The position numbers and the translations under genes were made by a program. The notes beneath the pieces are model-generated. The model saw only the letters and a list, made by a program, of their open reading frames with translations, made no database searches and was not told the origin of the DNA. From contig OZ025240.1 in the NCBI GenBank assembly GCA_964019155.1, positions 82,619,590-82,683,589 of the forward strand: DNA of 64,000 nucleotides, given 5' to 3'. The stretch is from Osedax fenrisi. Lineage: Eukaryota > Annelida > Polychaeta > Sabellida > Siboglinidae. Positions 11,773-24,360 of this stretch are shown here, in pieces (within the stretch, counting starts at the first letter, position 1; every line of letters starts with the position of its first letter).

Positions 11773-12514
11773 TATAATTGTATAAACCGTATACGGTCAC
11801 CGTTCAATGAACGGGAATGGCGTTAACATTATCGCTAAGTATAATAAAATGAACTTATAATCTCAAACTTTAAAGCATTTTTTAAACTAAAAATTGTATA
11901 TTTAACTATAGTTAAAAATTTAGCTATAGCTAAAAAGATAATATATATCATCATTAAAGTCGGAATTATTAAAAAAAAAATTAAATTAAATAATTACCTA
12001 CATTATTTATTATAATGTACTTGTACCTACAATACGTTTTGTTATATTAAACATTCGCTCAATGGATCTATAGCTTCGAAGCTAACGAAATTGATGTACA
12101 ATATAGTCAATACTTATGCGCTTAATAATCGTATAGGTATATAACATATTTAGAGTAGACGATTTATAAGTAAGGTATACCTTACTATTCTATAGTTGCC
12201 GGTAAACTTGATTTATCAGTGAATTCATCACCGCAAACATATTAAATATCATCTTAATCCTATTCGATAGAAGGATCACGTGTATGCATAGAGAGAAAAG
12301 AAATATCTCTAAAGCTCTCTCTATAGAATCTATAGTATAGATCTATACGTGCGAGTAAGAAATGCTTACTAAACATACAACATTAGCCATGCGCAGTTTG
12401 TTAATCATATTTTGCCATGCGCAGTTTGTCAATTAAATAATTGCTCGAATTGGTCAATTAGGCTATATTGATACTCAATAGATATGGGGTATACCCCATA
12501 TCTATTATATATTG
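11741..12514. other. Intron 1 sequence with a perfect 30-bp palindrome
   Basis: A (TA)n tract lies at 11737-11768. AATAGATATGGGGTA joined to its exact complement TACCCCATATCTATT at 12477-12506 is a loopless 30-bp palindrome. The phrase CATGCGCAGTTTGT occurs twice, at about 12388 and 12416, followed by TAAT or CAAT. No coding sequence is seen. Confidence 0.6.
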
Positions 12515-12690
12515 TTATTGTTATTTTTTATTTGGTGGAGTCCTTTCATCCCATCCAGGAACTTAGATAAAGTTGTCACTTATAACCATATATGGTTCTA
12601 ATGTCCCTTCGAAGCCGCTCTCATGTTAAGGCATCCATGGTTTTAACGAGAGCCGATCATTTATTTATACACAATTATATAAGATTATAT
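12515..12690 (-). mobile_element. tRNA-derived SINE, copy 3 (5' truncated)
   Basis: The reverse strand carries the body only: TTCATCCCATCCAGGAACTT at about 12546, the GAAGCCGCTCTCATGTTAAG block, GGTTTTAACGAGAGCCGATC, and an (AATAAC)n-like tail at 12515-12535. The tRNA head is missing, ending at (TA)n near 12690, as expected for incomplete reverse transcription. Confidence 0.85.
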
Positions 12691-13602
12691 ATATATATAT
12701 ATGTGTGTGAAAGAAACAAACTTTTTTTATATATAATAAATTATAGTTAAATTCACATATATAAACAATATAACTTTTATTATATAATATATTATATCTA
12801 TAGAGGTATACCTTCATTATATTAATATATTTTTATATTAAAATATAATTAATATAAAATTTAGAATTTACTAAAGACGAATTAATAAAGTTATATAAAA
12901 GAGTAAAAATGCCTTTGAATGGTAAAATATTACGAGAAAAACCTAGGGGTTAGTATATATATATACACTATTAATAATACCATTATTAATAATAACATTA
13001 AACAGAATAAACCGTTTACGGAACATTAATAAGGAAGTTAATAAATTAAATAATAATGATTAATAATAACAGTATTACAGTTGGCAACTGTAATTAACCT
13101 GTATGCCAACTGAGCTCAATTGTTGTTACATGTATTGTATTTTGTATGCGATTTGTTTATATATATACATTTGTTATTCCTTATTTTAATTTCTCAGACG
13201 TTTTATCTCTATCTATGCAATGCATTACCATGGTAATATGTTATACTCCAAAATATAAAATTTTCAATTTGAAATATAATAATAATAATTATTATTATTA
13301 TAATTATAATTATAATTATAATTATAAATAAATATATATATATATATATATATAAATATTTTAATGATTTCAAATATATAAAATATATTTATTTGTAAAA
13401 TAAAAATGTATTCATATGTTTTGCAAATATATTATAAAACATATATGTTTTTAAAAATATGAATTTATTTAAATAATTGATTTTAATTGAAAGATATTTT
13501 TCTATATTATTTATGTTGCAATTCAAATTTATATAATAATATATTATATGTTAATGTAATATGTTAAACATATATGTTAATTACATTATATTATATGTAT
13601 TT

Positions 13603-13639
<37 letters not shown>

Positions 13640-13850
13640 CATTTAAATTATTAATTTAAAATAAAATGTGTATTTAGTTTTTATATTAATCAAATTCAAA
13701 TATCTACCCTGAGCTCTATACGATACAATAACACGAGCGTAAAATAAAACACCAGAGCGCATAACCATATCGTATACGCCATAGAGACGTTGTGCTTCCT
13801 AGGTATACATACCTAACCATACTACTACTAGAGCTACATTTACAACCTAA
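12691..13850. other. AT-rich intron sequence with microsatellites
   Basis: (TA)n lies at about 12688-12702, (AAT)/(TTA)n at 13278-13330 and (TA)n at 13612-13634. The 61-codon frame at 13146-13331 ends in the microsatellite and is not credited. 13700-13850 is less AT-rich but closed in all frames. Confidence 0.5.
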
Positions 13851-15994
13851 TAGGGTGTTCACACGATGCGTGTTTTACTTGTCGTACGAACAAATGCTGG
13901 ACCGACATTTTTTGGTCCAGCATTTAAAAAACACGAGCGTTCACACGACGCGGATTTAAATTGTCGTAGTTACTAATAACTGACAGCGGAAATAAAAAAT
14001 AACGTAAATAAAAAAAAATTTAAAATTCAAATACTATTTTAATTTATCTATTATAATTACATTTATTATAATTATGGATACTTATTAGGATACTTATTTA
14101 AATAATTTATTATGTTTAATAACTGATGAAATTGCACTGTATATTTCGTATGAAAATAGCAAAATGAGAACTATATGGGCGAATAATTATTTAAAACGAT
14201 TCTCGATCTTTAAAGCATTTAAAGCATAATATGCATAACAAGAAAATAGATTATCCATATTAATATAATATGGTATAAATAAATATGAACTCTATTCATA
14301 AAATTTTGAAATAATACTTATTTATACCAAAATAATGTGTTTTAATCAAAAAACGAAATATAAAACTGTGACGTAGGATCCCAAATATAAATTCTAGGAT
14401 ATTTGAATTTTAAATTTTAAAAATATTTTATTCAATTTTTATTTTATATTATATATAGTTAAATAATTGATAATTATTTCGTAACTTTTGGATTCTATTT
14501 AAGTTATAAACAAACATTGAGAATTACAAAGGACAATAAAAATCGTAATATGTGGATAGGTTTAGTAATTTGAAATATAAATGACGTATAATAATCAAAA
14601 TAAATGAGGCTGTGAATTGTTCATTTTAAAATAGTAAATTTAATGTGAATCCAAGTATATAAATGTTATTTATATATATTATATAATGTACATATATATT
14701 AACTTAACATAATATTAATAAGAATAACATAATATATGTACATAATGTTATTAATTAATCAAATTACTAAGTATGATCAAACTTGAAAATATCGTAATTT
14801 GTATGACCTAAATATATAGGTTTATATTTTAACTGCACGATATTGCTTGCGATATATATTTCAATTAAAATTAGTAACTATGATCTATATTTAGATGGGA
14901 GTGACATATCATATATAATATTGTAAATTACTAGAGATAAGATATATATCGATCATATTTACTGCTGGCAATATAGTTTGATAAAATTATATAGAATGAT
15001 CAATTATATTTTAAGATAGTAATATACATGATTAAATATAATATATAATCACTGAATAATGATATGGAATTATAATAATGAAATATTATTTAAAAATTAA
15101 TTAGTGTGTTAAAAATATTAAAATCCTTTGATGTGTTTATAAATTAATTATAATTCTATTTACATAATTATAATTTTGTTTATATATTTATATATTTCAT
15201 ATATATATATATTATATGTGTATATTAAGATATTTATATATATATAGTGTATATTATAAACTCATGTGTATTATAAATTTTATATAATTAAACATTTTAT
15301 ATAAATATTATAATATAACTTTATATCATAATCATTTATTATTTAATATAAGAATTTTTACTATGGTATTGTATATATGCAAACATTATTTATATAAAAG
15401 AGTTGTACAGTTTTGTACAAAGTATTCTTCTCAAAGTTATTATCAATATTACATTATTTAAAGTAGATTAAATCTTTAGTTATATATGAACTATACAATA
15501 AATTAGTGCATAAGCAATGCCATAAGACATGGTTAAATAGTTTTTTAATCACAATTTATGGTTAGTAAGCTATATAATTTAAAGTAAACTTTGATATTTT
15601 AATGAAGGCGAACTTGATGAAATAGTATATGAATATATAGAGGATAGTGATAATGATACAGGATTAACTGGATACAAGTTTCAAACATAACAAAGCGTAA
15701 TAGCGTATAACCAAGAAAATATAATATAAGAATAATAAAATTCAATTTAATCGTAGAAAATTTTCCAAGAACACAACAATTTTGCGAAGCATTTCATGAA
15801 GCAATATTTTGTGATTTATCCTTCAGAAAACCTCTGATATGAAGTTAAAGTAGTCATATTTAATTAGAGTAAATACAAACACCCATGGACAACTATAAAA
15901 TACTGAATATTAAAGTGCAGTTATTATTTAAAATATGTATATAATATTGCCATGAATGCAATACCACTTATTATATGGATGATAGTGATGTGGA

Positions 15995-16038
<44 letters not shown>

Positions 16039-18192
16039 CATTTCATATGTAAATAGAAACACTATTATTATAATATTTAATAATATCTATTATTATGTAC
16101 ATTTAAAAAAAACCTAAGTAAGAAATATTCCTGATATGGTATTGGAAGTGTTGACAATGGGTATAAAGTATCTCACAGTCAATGAGATGATTGTGGTAAA
16201 ATCATAGAAATTAGAGGTAGAATTACCCCATACCCCACTCTATAGCTATGGGTAAATTACTACTTACAATATCACACTTATGTGTGTTTTAACAATCAAT
16301 TATTTGTATAAATAAATATTTTTTTATAAACTATATTTTATATTTAGGTGATATGTATCATTACAATAAATCATAGATAAACCAGGCTCTTAATTAATAT
16401 ATTATATAATACTTATTACACTAAATATACATTAGGAGAAGGGTTAGTCAGATAAATTGAAGAACCTGTTATTTATGGTATTTTTTTACTAATTTATATT
16501 TATTATATTATGCCGATATGAAATATGAAAAAATTTCTAAATCTATAAAACTGCTATTAGTTGATTAATATGAATAATTAATTAACAATCTCAATTTTAT
16601 AGATATATTATAAGATTTGATTGAACTATAATTTAATTGAATTTATTATTAAAACATATAATATTAATATTTTATACCAAATTACAATTTTAAAGCATCC
16701 AGTATATTAATTATTATCAGAACGACATTTTTTCTATATATATATATAGTTTTAACATTAATATATATTATCCATAGGTTAATATTTAGTTTGAATCCAG
16801 AATTATCTATAATATACATTATTCTTCAAAGTTTAGCATCAAGTTTTCTTAAAGCGCTTACATCAGATTCTTTCTCCAAGAGTTTCTTTGTTATCGCTTG
16901 AATTTCAAGTACACCTACCATATAAATATATAATATCATATATTTAAAGTAGATTTAATAATAGATATATTAATCATATTATTATTATTATTATTATATT
17001 ATATAATATATGTTTATGTATATATAATTATTATATATATTATATATATCATATTTATATGACATTTTTAAGTGTATGAAAAAATGTTATATTGAAATTA
17101 GTTTAACCGAATAACTTATTGTACCTATATTTGTATTACTAGAATAGAATTTATTGAATTACTATATATATATATATCATATAATGTACATGTATATTGT
17201 ATATGATCATTTAGATATAATAATCAAGTTTATATAGACAAAATATTAAGTATGCATTGAATACTATTCAATATGTTATTAAACACTCAGATATATTAAA
17301 CTTATAAGTCCCATACTATAATTTATAATTAAAATATAAAATTATAATAATAAGTTATATTAATATTATACTAGATGATAGATTATAAAGTAGATCGATG
17401 ATTAGTATAATAATAATAATAATATTATTAATAAAAATATTTTGAATATAATTTTATTAATATTATTAAAATCATTATACTAAGCATCGATCTAATTTAT
17501 TATAAGTATAATGTTATGTAATTATTAAATATAATAAATATAAACATTATATGATGCTGATAATTCTTTAACTAACCAGTTATGTTCTATAACGGACGAT
17601 TCATTTTCAATACCGCTGGTATATTTAAATTTCCACCAGTGTTATATTATCGGTAAATAACTGATCGTTTATTATTTTAATAATAGATTTGAATTGTTAA
17701 CTTATAATACTAATGTTTAGTAATATATCTACATAATAATCTATTTCACGAGTTAATACTATATCCATAAATGATATATTATAAGTATTTTAAATTTAAT
17801 TATTATTCAAATTAATATTAAATATATTATGATAAATCTATTTTCATGCATATTATGCTTTAATTAAACTACTTTTTGTTATATCTTTACTTGAATAATT
17901 TAATTTTGTATATTCTATATAATTAATTTTTATATTGTAGTAATACGATTAATTATATAAAAATTATTCAGTATAATATTTTTATCAAATATTGTAAACA
18001 TTACCAAAGATAGTAAGATATTTCGGTCCAGCATTTATTTCGGTCCAGCAAAAAAAAGAAATTTTCTATTTTTGCTGTACGACGAGAAAAATAGGAATCC
18101 GAGTAAATGCTGGACCGAATCTATGATTTTGAAGAATTCGGTCCAGCATTTGTTCGTACGACAAGCAAAACACGCATCGTGTGAACACCCTA
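13851..18192. mobile_element. 4.3-kb DNA transposon with 55-bp inverted ends, Harbinger-like
   Basis: The left end TAGGGTGTTCACACGATGCG at 13851 is repeated inverted at the right end (CGCATCGTGTGAACACCCTA, ending 18192). The arms match over about 55 bp with one mismatch, both reaching AACAAATGCTGGACCGA. TAA flanks both sides (13848-13850 and 18193-18195), the 3-bp target duplication usual for PIF/Harbinger. More copies of GGTCCAGCATTT lie inside at about 13915, 18026 and 18110. The body is closed by stops. Weak coding relics are a + stretch at about 14150-14255 (MRTIWANNYLKRFSIFKAF), a + stretch at 15603-15690 (GELDEIVYEYIEDSDNDTG), and a minus terminal-exon-like frame at 16826-16914. Superfamily is inferred from the ends only; the age of the body and the freshness of the ends disagree. 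Confidence 0.75.
16826..16914 (-). CDS. Possible terminal exon inside the Harbinger-like element
   Basis: On the minus strand an acceptor (TATGGTAG, ending at 16915) leads into VLEIQAITKKLLEKESDVSA then LRKLDAKL and TGA at 16828-16826. Entered in phase 1 it is open, Lys/Glu/Leu-rich and would form a short coiled coil. Its composition is clearly less AT-rich than the flanks. Harbinger elements often carry a second Myb/SANT-like gene with a charged helical C-terminus, which is one possible source; a host exon is another. No partner exon was found. Confidence 0.35.
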
Positions 18193-18195
18193 TAA

Positions 18196-18522
18196 TGCAC
18201 TAAATTGTAAATGACACGTTGTTTATAATTCTGGCCATTAATATGCCTATTGAATATTAATTACACGGGTAATATAATTGTTGAGGTTTGGGTTTTATTA
18301 CTGTTTTCTAGGTTGGTTTTTGCACTGATTATAAATAGTTAATTAGTTGTTACTGATCAGATAAAGTTTATTTTATTTCACTTTGAAAATTTGTGAAAAC
18401 AATTTCAAACTTGGAAAATTTTCAGAAATTTTAAAATATATATACATATTATTATCTAATATATGTATAATGTATAATATAGGTATATAATATATAATAT
18501 ATATGTATACAAATTACTATGT

Positions 18523-18563
<41 letters not shown>

Positions 18564-18566
18564 TTG

Positions 18567-18619
<53 letters not shown>

Positions 18620-18729
18620 GTATACATTAAAATATCACAATATTCTATCTGCATTATGACAATTACCACTTAGTGCTGATATTCCAATTGCAATACTCCA
18701 AAAAGATTGATTACATCATTTAATATATA
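18196..18729. other. AT-rich interval with long (TA)n tracts
   Basis: (TA)n runs lie at about 18528-18556 and 18572-18615, separated by TAATATATATTGTATA. Nothing else is recognised. Confidence 0.6.
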
Positions 18730-21000
18730 ATATATTGTCTCCAAAATCTACTTTTGTCTTGTACCTTTGTTGTGAATGTGACGCTTTCGCCAATCTAAAC
18801 GCACAATGCCTTACAGCCAATATCACTCTCAGTATAACTTCTCCAATAACTAGAAAAACAATTCCTAACTTTACTATTACTCTCGAAAATATCCCTAAGA
18901 CAAGTCTAAACCGTATATATGTAAAAATTTATACCTGATAGAAACTTTAATATCCACCAATCTCCAATATGACATTTAACCAACACTCTGTTTCCCAACA
19001 CATTGTTTGCTAAAGATTAATTTCTAGATTTCAATCTTAAGGAAACGCTATACAAATACATATTTAAACACGACTTATTCACCCTTGACCAAGCCCATCT
19101 CGGCCGAATTTACTATCATGCTATCAACAATAATTTAATAACCGGCTATAAATTCCTTACAAATAAATATGAACTCAGATTGTCCCTAGACAAAAATAAA
19201 ATGGATTGGTATCAAAACCACTTACTCCCACCAGCTTACAGACTGGAATAAATCTTTTAATGATAACACAAATAAATATAAGATACACGATAAATCAATA
19301 CGACTACCAATAATAACAGTTCGATCAATGTGATAAATTCTGATAAATTGTGAACTATAGTTCACGATTTATAGTAGTATACTACTCACCAAACTACTCA
19401 TTAATAACTTAATATGTTTTAACCTACTATAATGACTTGTTACAGACCCCCTAATAATGACTATAATATATTTATTAACGAACTAACAGCTATACTTCTC
19501 GAATACTTGTATTGCATTACAATTCTTACTGGCGACTTTAACTTTCACTTTGACTCTGGTAAAGACCACGCCCACCTGTCACTCCGATGTCATTGACCTT
19601 TGCAATCAATGTAATCTGTATCAACATAACTGTTTCGCAAAACATATACACGGTCACACTCTTGAACTCATATTTAAAACCATAGACTCGTTATTAATTA
19701 CTGCTACTAACTATACATTAATTACTGATCATTTTGTCATTCATTTTATAATCAACAAAATAAATAACACCAATAACAAATAAATACCCCTAAATTTATT
19801 AGACAAATAATTGCTTTTCGTAAACACATTAACTTTATATAATTTTCAGTAGACATAAATTATTCCCCATATTCCACATGAACTTCAATAGGCTATCCCC
19901 TATCACCTTTCCATAATATACTTACCTTACTCCTTAATAATCACGTATATGTATACGGTATACCACTAACCAATACATTTCTACCAACACACACAACTAT
20001 ACCATGGTTTTCTACTGAACTCGTAGTACAAAAACGACTTATTAGAAAGAAAAACAGAATCTACAATACATTTCATACAGAATACAACCTCTCCCAATTA
20101 CCTCTTAACCGAAATAATTACCTCAAACTTCTAAACAAATTCCAATCCAACTAGTATAATGACAAATTCAAATGTTACAAAATGACTACAAACAGCTCTG
20201 TAAAATAACAAATTAACTACTCGGCATAACTAAGAAGATTATTTTATCTGATCTACCAGATATTCTCATATGCTCTAATCTATCTGAATATTTTCAGATA
20301 AAATTAAATTAATACATGATGATCTAAACACCCTAAACAAACAATTACCTGATATACTACTCTCTCATGACTGTGCCATTCTGATACCTACATTAATTGT
20401 GTTCTCCCTTGCCACCACTACTGAGATTTATAATCTTATTATTACCTCAACATATTCTTCACCATCATAACTCCTACCCCTGTACACTCTGAAAAAGCTC
20501 GCCTCGACCATTGCATCAATATATAAACGTTTCATTGAAGAATCCCTTATAACTTGTATTACCACTTCACACTTTGTTAAAAAATCCCAACTCGAATGCA
20601 ATACACTCTCTAACTACAATCCCATATCTCAACGTCCAATTTTAACTAAACTACTTGAGAAGATTATCTACAAACAATTAATCTTCTACCTCACTGCAAA
20701 CAACATATTTGATCCTCAGAAACCGCCTTCATAAAACTACACAGTACATAAAATATTATACACTAACTACTTAACTACCTACTCAACTACCTACTGAAAC
20801 CCCTTGACAATAACCAACTAACACAACTAGGTTATTTTATAACACAACCTACTGCTTTTATACCTCTCTTCAGCATTTAATACCATTAACCTAGACTTGC
20901 TTATCTACAGACTACAGCTAATTGAACTTGAATATACTGTATTACTCTGGTTTTCACTAACATAACCTACATTAACCGTACTAACATTAATAAATAATAA
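18730..21000 (+). pseudogene. L2-like LINE, endonuclease and start of RT
   Basis: Frames on + give, in order, a 5' stretch (LCCECDAFANLNAQCLTANI, at 18768), the endonuclease motif ILTGDFNFHFDSG at about 19520, then HGHTLELIF and LITDHFVIHF (the conserved H and SDH-like motifs) at 19650-19750. PWFSTELVVQKRLIRKKNRI follows at about 20010, the linker marking the start of the RT-proximal region. QRPILTKLLEKIIYKQL at about 20630 is the RT N-terminal block, and NNIFDPQ follows. It stops before the catalytic YADD block, near 20990. Several frameshifts and stops. C-rich coding strand sets it apart from the AT-rich intron. It matches the family of the RT at 34.3-35.4 kb in style, but they do not overlap. 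Confidence 0.8.
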
Positions 21001-21212
21001 TCAGTAAATTTCGTTTCTCCTATATAATTCTATCGTTTATTTTTATAAATAAGGATATTTATTTGAATTGTGTAAGTTGTATTTGTATTCTATTGTAATT
21101 GATCTATATAATAATGAGTACTTTTCTTAAATACTATATTCTTATAACATTAATATATAGAAAATATTATCTATAGTAGATATTACCTATCCCTAATTAA
21201 CATTATTATATA

Positions 21213-21867
21213 GGGGACATAACTGGGTAGTGGCCGATAATGGAATAGTGGTAGTTTTAAGTTGTATGTGCTAAATAGGATAAAAAGTTCTATATACAAT
21301 ATTTAGATAATCAAAATGTCTATATATATTTGTTGATCATCCAAATATTGTTAGTTTGATTTGATTATCTAAATATTATAAAATAAAGTATTTTTTTTAA
21401 ATAATTAATTAATTACTCTAATTGATTATGTAATATTTTTTTTTATCAAATTTAAACAACAAATTATTATAAATATATTTATACTTATTTATGTGTATGA
21501 GTGTGTGAGTATATCATTACATCATTGCATCAAATAAGGTGCGTACATAAATGTATTTAATATTACATAATTAAAAAAATATAAATCGAATACATTACGA
21601 GATACCCATTGTATATTATGATAATAGAGGCCACTACCCCATACTCGCCTTATTTTAATGTTTTTATATAATGTTTAATGCTAAATAAATCGTTAATATA
21701 ATTCAGTAATATATAAAAGTTAAATCACAATATACTAGACTTAATCAAATTATAGCTAATAAAAAAATAAGATCTTAACATTCAGTATTTATCGATATAT
21801 TAGAAGTATGCTGAGGCTTAAGCCTAAGATAATTATCAATCATCGGCCACTACTCCGTTCTATCCCC
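21213..21867. mobile_element. MITE family C, TA-flanked, GTGGCCGAT motif
   Basis: Left end GGGGACATAACTGGGTAGTG, then GCCGAT; the right end read inverted is GGGGATAGAACGGAGTAGTG, then GCCGAT. They match at about 21 of 26 positions. TA lies on each side (21211-21212 and 21868-21869). An internal inverted copy GAGGCCACTACCCCATACTC lies at about 21627. There is no coding capacity. Confidence 0.8.
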
Positions 21868-21899
21868 TAATAAATAAATAAAGTAAAATTAATTTCGTA

Positions 21900-22012
21900 T
21901 ACGCATTTAAAATTCGCACACGCACAGTGTGCGATGTACAGTGTTCTTGTGCGCAATGTGTTGCGCGAATGTGCGACGCATTGTGCGTGTGCGTCGTACA
22001 CACGTATCGAAC
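21900..22012. repeat. CG/CA-rich imperfect inverted segment before the minisatellite
   Basis: CGCACACGCACAGTGTGCGA at about 21916, TGTGCGCAATGTGTTGCGCG at about 21948 and GTGCGTGTGCGTCGTACACA at about 21982 are made of TGCG/CGCA words that can pair with each other. It is unusual here for its many CpG. Confidence 0.6.
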
Positions 22013-22201
22013 CGCCCATAGTATACACGCGACACGCCCCGCCTACAGTATACACGCGACACGCCCCGCCCATCTTATACACACAACACGCCCCGCCTAC
22101 AGTATACACGCGACACGCCCCGCCCATCTTATACACACAACACGCCCCGCCTATAGTATACACGCGACACGCCCCGTCCATCTTATACACGCGACACGCC
22201 C
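22013..22201 (+). repeat. 27-bp GC-rich minisatellite, seven units, abutting exon 2
   Basis: Seven units of exactly 27 bp begin at 22013, 22040, 22067, 22094, 22121, 22148 and 22175. Two variants alternate: CGCCTACAGTATACACGCGA type and CGCCCATCTTATACACACAA type, so the higher-order unit is 54 bp. Because 27 is a multiple of 3, frames stay open on both strands (Ala-Arg-Pro or Cys-Arg-Val-Tyr repeats). The array ends 29 bp before the acceptor of exon 2. Confidence 0.9.
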
Positions 22202-22230
22202 CGCACACATTACTAACGTTACGCCCACAG

Positions 22231-22404
22231 AACACAAATTTAACGTCGATACCCCGTGCACACTGATGCAACGAATAACCATATTGCGGAACGATATCAT
22301 ACGAGACGGCAAACAAGTGGTACAGGCGCAGTTCTCTAATGGAGAAACCGTAATCGTAGCCGAGGAAATCGCGTTACTCGAGGCAATAATGTTTCCTAAA
22401 CTAG
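22231..22404 (+). CDS. Exon 2 of the secreted cysteine-rich protein gene
   Basis: An acceptor CGCCCACAG ends at 22230 and a donor G|GTTAAC follows 22404. Both borders are phase 1 and the length is 174 nt. It encodes a hydrophilic module with EHKFNVDTPCTLMQRITILR, then NDIIRDGKQVVQAQFSNGET, then an acidic helix VIVAEEIALLEAIMFPKL. It has one Cys and balanced codons, unlike the flanks. Frame lines that extend left through the minisatellite are artefacts of its 27-bp period. The family is not recognised. It joins exon 1 at 11733 without shifting frame. Confidence 0.65.
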
Positions 22405-23003
22405 GTTAACATAACGCACGACATACAGTATACATTGTACACTGTATACATTGTACACAATGTACATTGTATATTGTACACTCTACATATGTCATACACG
22501 CGCGTCGGGCAGTGCCTTTTTTAAGGGGGGATTCCAAAAATAGCTATGTTAATAATTGTATACGAAATACCATCTAATAATGTACATCTCATACTGATTT
22601 TTACTAAATAAATAGGATTATTATCGCGATTACTATAGTATTCATATATGAATAATAATTATATAGAGATAATACCTAAACATGATAATTATGAATATTC
22701 GATTATTAAATAATCTGATTTTGGTGTGTTGGCTAAGTTTAAAATTTTAGGGTGGGACAAAACTTTATAGTGAGGGGAACTTGATCGCTAAAAATACGCT
22801 TAAAAAAGGCACTGGAATATATCCCGAGTAGCACGCGAATAGCCTATAGGCTATTCGCGTAGCTATATATATGTGTTACTATATAATACGAATACACAGA
22901 AGCCGCTCATATAATGAACCACGAAGCGATGATATACTATAAACGTTATTATTATTAGTATTATTGATACAAAGTATTATTTCTATATTAAATATTTATC
23001 GAT
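22405..23003. other. Intron 2 start with TGTACA/TATACA palindromic array
   Basis: 22425-22485 is a run of ACAGTATACATTGTACACTG-like words that are self-complementary at many offsets; the same words build the ends of the element at 49.8-51.0 kb. Two AAAAAAGGCACTG/CAGTGCCTTTTTTAAG stretches (about 22510 and 22803) face each other around about 290 bp, with GGGG/CCC-like sequence inside. They may be ends of another short foldback element. CGAATAGCCTATAGGCTATTCG at about 22836 is a 22-bp palindrome. Confidence 0.5.
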
Positions 23004-23027
23004 TTGATATATTACATTTGTAATATT

Positions 23028-23073
23028 AACAACACACACAAACACACATATACACATACACATACACAAACAA

Positions 23074-23136
<63 letters not shown>
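23028..23136 (+). repeat. Compound (CA)n-(TA)n microsatellite
   Basis: Interrupted ACACACAA/CACATA words to about 23070, pure (CA)n to about 23090, then (TA)n to 23136. The open frame across it is low-complexity and not credited. Confidence 0.9.
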
Positions 23137-23141
<5 letters not shown>

Positions 23142-24140
23142 TTAACGTTTCAGATTAAATCAATGGGTTTTCAGTTGTTTAAACAAGAATTCTTGAAGTT
23201 TGGAGTTTATGGTGTAGTACGGATGAATGTTGGGATAGTGTTTCAGGAGTATGGGACATATATTGCCCAGACGCGATTATTAGTTGATTGTAAGTTGTGT
23301 TTAGGACGAAGTTGAAGTAGAAACGTATTGGTGGAACGTGTAGTCAAAGATTTTGCGGAGCAAAGATATAACACTCCCTATGCATGCAACGTAATTTAGT
23401 AATACCCAGGGCCGGCTTAAGGGGGGGCAAATCGGGCAATTGCCCGGGGCCCCAAATTTTGGGGGGCCCATGAATTATTTGAGACATTTTTTTTTACTAT
23501 TTATATGAAAAAAAAAATGTTCTTAACTATTTTTCTTATATATTATTAATTCTAATTAAAAAAATAAAAATAATATAATAAATTAATTAAATATGAGTCA
23601 TTTAGGCCGATTTGAAGAGTGAATTTTACAAAAATTTCTAAATTGACACGAAGATATGGTGGAAACAGCTACATGAAGATCTTGGAGCACATGCTAATAG
23701 TGATAACATAGATCTTCTCACACATCTCTGATTGTTAGATCAAATAGTATGAAACCGATTGATAAATAATTGTTTGATAAACTAGAAGGTGATAAATGAT
23801 AAACGTATTAAGGTATTATTAACCATAGTTAAATCTTAACAATTTATAATTCTATAATTAGTTTACAAAACAAAAAGTATACTTTTTTTTATTAAAATTA
23901 AATATATTTTATAAGATATATTGTTAACTATGATTTCTGATATTTGTAAAGGATTATATTGATTATAAATTATGAAAAAAACGATATTCTATATAGATTT
24001 ATAATTGTTATAGTAATTAAAAAATAGATATTTTCAAAATAATTTTTCTCAAAATAATTAACTTTCTCTATCTTATGCTCGTATTAATCAAATGTGTATA
24101 TTCTCATAGTGTATATATTATTATAGTTGTATTAGTACAC

Positions 24141-24177
<37 letters not shown>

Positions 24178-24360
24178 GTTTTAATTTAAATAGGATTATT
24201 CTGCTTTAGGTTATTCCTATAGTATTGTTAATAATGTCTATTGATGAAAGGGAATTATGTACATAAAATGATTCTCTTTTTCAACATACTATCATTACAG
24301 AAAGATATTATATTTATTGAAACAGATATTATTTATAAATATATATATATATATATATAA

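Noticed and set aside
21927..22409. 160-codon + frame and 149-codon minus frame across the minisatellite
   Set aside because: The frames stay open because the repeat unit is 27 bp. Only the part after the acceptor at 22230 has non-repetitive coding character.
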